Assembly (NCBI GenBank): GCA_911728455.2
Contig: OU452231.1
Span: 4,620,236 to 4,684,235, forward strand
Direction: 5' to 3'
Length of the DNA: 64,000 nt
From: Marthasterias glacialis
Lineage: Eukaryota > Echinodermata > Asteroidea > Forcipulatida > Asteriidae
Shown here: positions 59,319 through 64,000 of the stretch, piece by piece
How positions within the stretch are numbered: the first letter of the stretch is position 1
How the letters are laid out: each line of letters starts with the position of its first letter
The notes under the pieces: model-generated
The model's input: only the letters and a program-made list of their open reading frames with translations
Databases searched by the model: none
Told to the model about the DNA's origin: nothing
Position numbers and translations under genes: made by a program

Positions 59319-61274
59319 TTATTTCCAGATGACAAGCCACAACATGAGCCAGTTCGGGAAAATCACCAAGGTGGCTATGCAGTAAGATAAGTTCCCATAC
59401 AAATATCCATCAACAACAGCTTTGTACAAGGCTTTTTGAGACATCTGAAACGTAGTCATGATTAACTCTCCAAGACGTGGGTCGGTTGCAGTGGCTGCAT
59501 TGTAGACCATCAGGAATAAAAAGAGGAGAACTGGTGGAGAGATGAGGAGAAGCAGAAAGGCATTCAGGAGACGAAGGAGAGAGCGTGATGCCGGCCGAAC
59601 GATGGCACTGATGGGCACCACCACAATGCTGATGAAGAACGCCAAGGAGAAGTTACTCATGGAGATTGCGCAGAGAATCACAGCCTGCCAAATCAGGGCA
59701 AATGATTTCAGCAGCTGCCACTCTGCAACAACTTGGCTACCATCTGTTGGAGAGGACATCCGTCGACGGCTAATGTACGGGAACATGGCACCCGCAGTAA
59801 AGATGGCCATAACACCGAGGCTCACAACTTCCTCAGAAGTCAGTTTGAATGTCTGGTGAAAGCGAGTCATGAACAATTCAGGACTGATATACAACAGAGC
59901 CCCAGTCATAGAGGCTCCAATAAGAAGGGGGATGACAGAACTGAAAGGGCGTGGAACGAAGTCCTCTGTACTGTCTTGACCGTCTTGTGGTTTGTCTTTG
60001 TCAATCTCCTTAGAGTCCTTTGTGCTCTCGATCTTGGGAACAATGCCAGACTTTATCCACATTGCGAGGCCATTCAGTACGGGAATCATCATCAGAAGAC
60101 CAAAGGGAGGCATGTACAGCCCAATTGACACATAGCGATCACAGTTGGGGAGGACGTAAAAGAAGAATGACTGATGCAACCGTTCCAAGAGATTATTGAG
60201 ACTTCTGATGATTCCTTCCAGAACACGGCCAACAACCAGCATACTTTTTCCAGAGGTGTGAGCAGGGTAGGCCTTGATAGTTATGGCTTCTATGTGGTAT
60301 TGCAGGAATAGTCCATGTATGCCACGGGGTTGTCCGGTTGCCTGATGTGCCATGTTCAATAGCATTGTCTTGGCACTTTTCTGAAAGCCTTCCAGTTTCA
60401 TGCGATTGTAGCTGGAAGTGTCTACCTGGTTCTGAAAAGACACCTGCATCCCTTCCTTCCCACAAAGCCTGACGGCCAAGTTGATGAGGTCGAGATTTGG
60501 GAGATGGCCGTTGATTCCTTCAGTCACTAGATCAAGACGTTTGACCCTTGATGAACCCACTTCAAGATTAATGGCACCCATTATTGCGCCACTACGACCC
60601 TGCATAATTGATGATTTAATGTAGTCTGATGGAATGCCCTGATAAGCCTCCAACCATGCTTGCATTCCCATATCCTCCTTGTCAACAACCAAGAAAATGA
60701 TGTCTTTTGACCAGTATGTTTTCGTGTGGAAGAACTTAGCTAAGGAGAGCATAATTCCTAACCCATAGTGTGTATGTCCATGTTCCTGTGCTGCCTTCCT
60801 ACTTCGATAGGGTACCATCATGACGATTGCCTCAGTTCCAGCAATTCTTGGCGCTCTTAAAATGGCATAAACATTTGTTCCTTGGATAAGTTTAGGCACT
60901 CGTTCATTCCCGAGTATGTCCGTGTCTAAGAATGGATGATTGATGCTGAAATTCTGGGTGTAGGTGTCAAGACCAATCTCAGTAAACATGGCTTCCAGAT
61001 ACTCAACTGGCATTCTGTCGTCAGTGTCAATCACCTTCTTGTACGCCTCAGCTCGTTGGTCAACCTTGTAGCTGGTGTCTGAATACTCCCTGTCAACAAG
61101 TCCCGGCAGCAGAGCATTCTCCGAGAAGTACGTACCGGCATTCAGAGCCGGATAAGCCAGTGCTAGCATGTAGGCAATGCCAGCCAAGTAGCAAAGAACA
61201 CTTCCAGGCTTGTAGAAACGGCTGATGAATGCCGACAATGTGGCCTGTGTTTGTGGATCCGTCATCAGGCCCAT
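59319..61274 (-). CDS. GPAA1: GPI-anchor attachment protein 1 (GPAA1), GPI transamidase subunit
   Basis: One uninterrupted 651-residue frame (human GPAA1 is 621). GPAA1 is the ER-membrane subunit of the GPI transamidase that presents the lipid anchor and joins it to protein C-termini. The start MGLMTDP matches human MGLLSDP. Visible: transmembrane segment about residues 25-43; conserved TYFSENALLPG after it; a large lumenal M28-peptidase-like domain with GTNVYAILRAPR, YWSKDIIFLV, AWLEAYQG and NGHLPNLDLINL; then LLERLHQSFFFYVLPNCDRY and VSIGLYMP beginning the membrane-rich half. A charged cytosolic loop (about 408-440, Lys/Asp/Glu-rich) and further hydrophobic segments follow. The C-terminus LMLWLVIWK closely matches human LLFWNVLFWK. 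The human gene is split into about twelve exons, so the missing introns are notable: either intron loss or a conserved retrocopy. It lies 1.5 kb downstream of the PUS1 start on the same strand. Confidence 0.97.
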   Translation of the reverse strand: MGLMTDPQTQATLSAFISRFYKPGSVLCYLAGIAYMLALAYPALNAGTYFSENALLPGLVDREYSDTSYKVDQRAEAYKKVIDTDDRMPVEYLEAMFTEIGLDTYTQNFSINHPFLDTDILGNERVPKLIQGTNVYAILRAPRIAGTEAIVMMVPYRSRKAAQEHGHTHYGLGIMLSLAKFFHTKTYWSKDIIFLVVDKEDMGMQAWLEAYQGIPSDYIKSSIMQGRSGAIMGAINLEVGSSRVKRLDLVTEGINGHLPNLDLINLAVRLCGKEGMQVSFQNQVDTSSYNRMKLEGFQKSAKTMLLNMAHQATGQPRGIHGLFLQYHIEAITIKAYPAHTSGKSMLVVGRVLEGIIRSLNNLLERLHQSFFFYVLPNCDRYVSIGLYMPPFGLLMMIPVLNGLAMWIKSGIVPKIESTKDSKEIDKDKPQDGQDSTEDFVPRPFSSVIPLLIGASMTGALLYISPELFMTRFHQTFKLTSEEVVSLGVMAIFTAGAMFPYISRRRMSSPTDGSQVVAEWQLLKSFALIWQAVILCAISMSNFSLAFFISIVVVPISAIVRPASRSLLRLLNAFLLLLISPPVLLFLFLMVYNAATATDPRLGELIMTTFQMSQKALYKAVVDGYLYGNLSYCIATLVIFPNWLMLWLVIWK

Positions 61275-61770
61275 GGTGAAACTGCTTTGTTCTTGCCCGT
61301 GCTAGAGGTATACAATTTATATCCAATACGTCTCTTGGTATCTGCATGGGGCAACAAACGAAGCAAGACATTCATCAGCATTCATCCATGAAGCAGACTG
61401 GGGGGGCACAGTTCAAAGCTCACTTTTCCAAGACAGTCTTTTCTCTTATGCCTGTTCATTTTAATAATATGTTATCAACAACTTAACTCTGCCTGCTCTG
61501 TACCAACCGACTAACACAAAAAATAACTCATTTTGTTCACAAAAATAGTTGCTCAAAAAGACTTGGAGAAAACCATGATTGCACAAGAGAGTATTTCCAT
61601 AGTGGGCGATTTTCCAGCAATTCTGTGGAGTCTTTGTCATAATTTTGGCATCTTTTGAACAGGGTATCACAGATTTGTTTTAAATCCAATGCATCATAAT
61701 CTGTCACAGTGTCAACACATACACCTTACTGGGGCGCTAGTACGACCGAAAAATGTCATACACCTGTAAT
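61275..61770. other. GPAA1 upstream region
   Basis: Minus-strand leader contains CTCTAG and AAAGCAG before the ATG, so a 5' UTR intron could end here. No TATA-like or other promoter element stands out. Confidence 0.4.
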
Positions 61771-61775
61771 CTTAA

Positions 61776-62260
61776 AAAAGGAGTACAGCACCCCAGTTAC
61801 TGAGTCTAGTATTCATTCAATTCTTTTTAAATTGGTACCACTCAGTCTGAAAGCTTAATGATTAAGTTCGTAAACCAATATCAATCTTCCATAGAAATCG
61901 TTATTGTTAGGTGTCATAAATAAATTGAAATCATCAGGGTCTTCAAATTCTATTTTCTAAATGATAAAATGTTGAGAAAATAGAATTTAAAGACCCCAAT
62001 TACGATTTTAATTTCGATTGTAAACAATTGAAATTAAGGACAACAGGACAATATGTTTACATGGCACATGCTGATAAGTGTGCAAGGTTTTTCACTAGGC
62101 CTACTCTTTCCTGACGCTCGGACGACAGATTGAGCCCAATGCCCCCAAATTTTCACGGGTTTGTTTTTTTCATATATAGGTCTAAATGCATCACACAAAA
62201 TTAAAACCAAAAAACAAAAAGGAAGCCAACAAAAGACACTGCACTGCTGCCTACTGTACT
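61776..62260 (-). mobile_element. MITE, family B, diverged copy 5
   Basis: CTCAGTCTGAAAGCTTAATG, GTCTTCAAATTCTATTTTC and ATTGAGCCCAATGC match family B in the reverse direction, with an extra internal stretch. Ends are unclear. Confidence 0.6.
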
Positions 62261-62351
62261 GATCAACTTACAATACAAGTTAAAAACGCTGGAGACTACA
62301 AAAAATGCAATAACCAATAGGCCTATATATAGGCAATAACAATAACATGCT

Positions 62352-62435
62352 TAACACACAGTAACACTAACACTAACAGTAACACTAACACTAACAGTAA
62401 CACTTACACTAACAGTAACACTAACAGTAACACTT
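62352..62435 (+). repeat. (ACACTAACAGTA)n short tandem repeat
   Basis: About seven units mixing CACTAA and CAGTAA hexamers. Confidence 0.9.
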
Positions 62436-62639
62436 TGTGTCTACACAGTTAAACAAAATTATCGGAAACGTTACACACACAAACAATTATTGGAAACTTT
62501 CCCCAACTATTTATATTCTTGACATGGTTGAAATTCCTATGAATTAATATTCACATTTAATAACACATTTAAAACTGTGCATCATATGATTTCGACCAAA
62601 AGTTTGTGCAAAACCTACCGTGAAAAAACAGTGGACGGA

Positions 62640-62800
62640 CATCAACTGGTTAACCTGACTGAAGCTAGCCGCAAATTAACTACGAATGTGTGCCAGCCGC
62701 TAATTCCCAATTCACGGCTGCGAATTCCAGCCGCAAATTCGAGAGGCCGGCCAGCCGGCGTCGCGACTTCCCTGTACCAGTTACCGGGAGCGACAAAATT
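62640..62800 (-). repeat. dispersed GCGGCTGG repeat, copy 2
   Basis: Reverse complement of 13490-13650; GGCTGGCCGGCC and AATTTGCGGCTGGAATTC on the minus strand. Confidence 0.75.
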
Positions 62801-62989
62801 TACTAGACTTGTAGAATGACAACTAACCACTTAATTGTTCTTATTACTTAGAGGCTTAGATGTTATCTTTTCTTTCTATTTTATTAACAAATTCAGGTCA
62901 TTATGAGACATTGTGAACCAAATTGAATCACGACAACAGACCATTAAAAGGTTTATTCGATCCTTAAAAAGTTAAAAAAACTCCCAATA

Positions 62990-64000
62990 TACTTTTTCAA
63001 AATGTCAACTCTTTTGAAAAGGAAGGGCGCCACTTTTAAAACAAAATGTACCTTACATTATTTACAAATGTTTCATTGCTATTATTTATTAAGGGTTCCT
63101 AATTAAAAACACTTCCAAATATTCCGTTGCAGATAATTGGGCCCACTAATGTCTAATTAGAACACTTTGAATGGTGTAATTTTCGTCTCTTTTGATTGGC
63201 ATTTTTAGAACAGATTGACGAAGGGAGTCACTTTAAAACGAAATGTACCTCACATAATTTATTAATGGTTAATTTTTATTATCTAATCCATAAGACAACA
63301 TCATAACAAGTCTTAATATACCGTTTCAGCTAATTGGGTCGACTAACTAGTGCCTAATTAGATCCCTTTGAATGGTGTAATTTTAGTCTCTTTTTATTGG
63401 TATTTTCAGAACAAATTGACAACAAATCCCTTCAAAAGAAAATAATGTACCTCACATAGTTAGTTAATTTTCACTGTTTATTATCTAATCGTTAAGTCGA
63501 CATCATAATGTGTCTCAATATTCCGTTGCGGCTAATTGGGCTATATTAGTGCCAAAATATAAAACACTTAAGATGGCGTCACTTTCGTCACTTTTAAAAG
63601 GAGTTTTTAATACAAATTGACGAAGGGCGTCCCTTTAAAACAAAACGTACCTCAAATAATTCATTATTTAATTTGTATGAACTAATCCTTAAGACAACAT
63701 AATACGTCTAAATATTCCGTTGCAGCTAACTGTATAACTTAATTAGTGCCTAATTAGAACACTTTATATAGTGTGATTTTCGTCACTTTTGACTATAATT
63801 TTTAGAACAAATTGACGACAGGCATCCCTTTAAAACAAAATGTACCTATTATAATTTATTAATATTAAAATTTTATTATCTTATCCTAGAGGCATTATCA
63901 TAACACGTCTAAACATTCCGTTCCGTGTGCCTAATTAGAACGCTTTATATGGTGTGATTTACGTCATTTTTGAATTAAAGCAATTTTCAGAACAAATTGA
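62990..64000 (+). repeat. satellite-like array, about 195-bp period, open at window end
   Basis: AACAAATTGACGA-type words at about 63210, 63412, 63611, 63806 and 63990, with AAAACAAAATGTACCTCA and ATATTCCGTTGCAGCTAA in each unit. Five diverged units; the array continues past the window. Confidence 0.93.

Overview
The window reads as nuclear DNA of a deuterostome marine invertebrate, most likely an echinoderm and perhaps a sea star. This is inferred from AT-rich DNA full of TACATGTA-type words, animal genes with introns of about 0.1 to 5.4 kb, and a dense load of tRNA-derived SINEs and short foldback transposons. No species can be fixed from the sequence alone. I see no bacterial operon, CRISPR array, phage or endogenous-virus copy.

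Three protein-coding genes can be supported. (1) CtBP, plus strand, 25571-38575: six coding exons with matching splice phases, giving a 436-residue NAD(H)-dependent transcriptional corepressor. (2) PUS1, minus strand, 47781-57783: eleven coding exons in phase, giving a 541-residue tRNA pseudouridine synthase with a probable mitochondrial leader. (3) GPAA1, minus strand, 59319-61274: one uninterrupted 651-codon frame for the GPI-transamidase subunit. CtBP and PUS1 converge tail to tail; PUS1 and GPAA1 lie in tandem. The three act in unrelated processes (nuclear repression, tRNA modification, ER lipid anchoring) and nothing suggests a shared pathway.

The first 25 kb has no gene I can name. It holds repeat families: a cluster of six foldback elements at 9.5-11.2 kb, three copies of a 355-bp element, SINE heads, a 27-bp minisatellite at 17.3-17.8 kb and a degenerate tandem block at 20.9-21.25 kb. 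The CtBP introns carry a 15-bp minisatellite, a 106-bp tandem block, a LINE 3' end split by a 152-bp element, and several foldback elements. The gap between CtBP and PUS1 has a foldback with a pair of inverted CTCF-like motifs, a 51-bp tandem array broken by a retroposon-like insert, and a 21-bp minisatellite. The 3' end of PUS1 carries two local tandem duplications, one copying a splice donor and one copying the stop-codon region. The last kilobase is a satellite-like array of about 195 bp period that runs off the window.

The strongest non-gene pattern is that at least five unrelated families of short terminal-inverted-repeat elements are bordered by TTAA, the target site of piggyBac-type transposases. 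I found no coding transposase. Beyond that I see no clearly new biological system.
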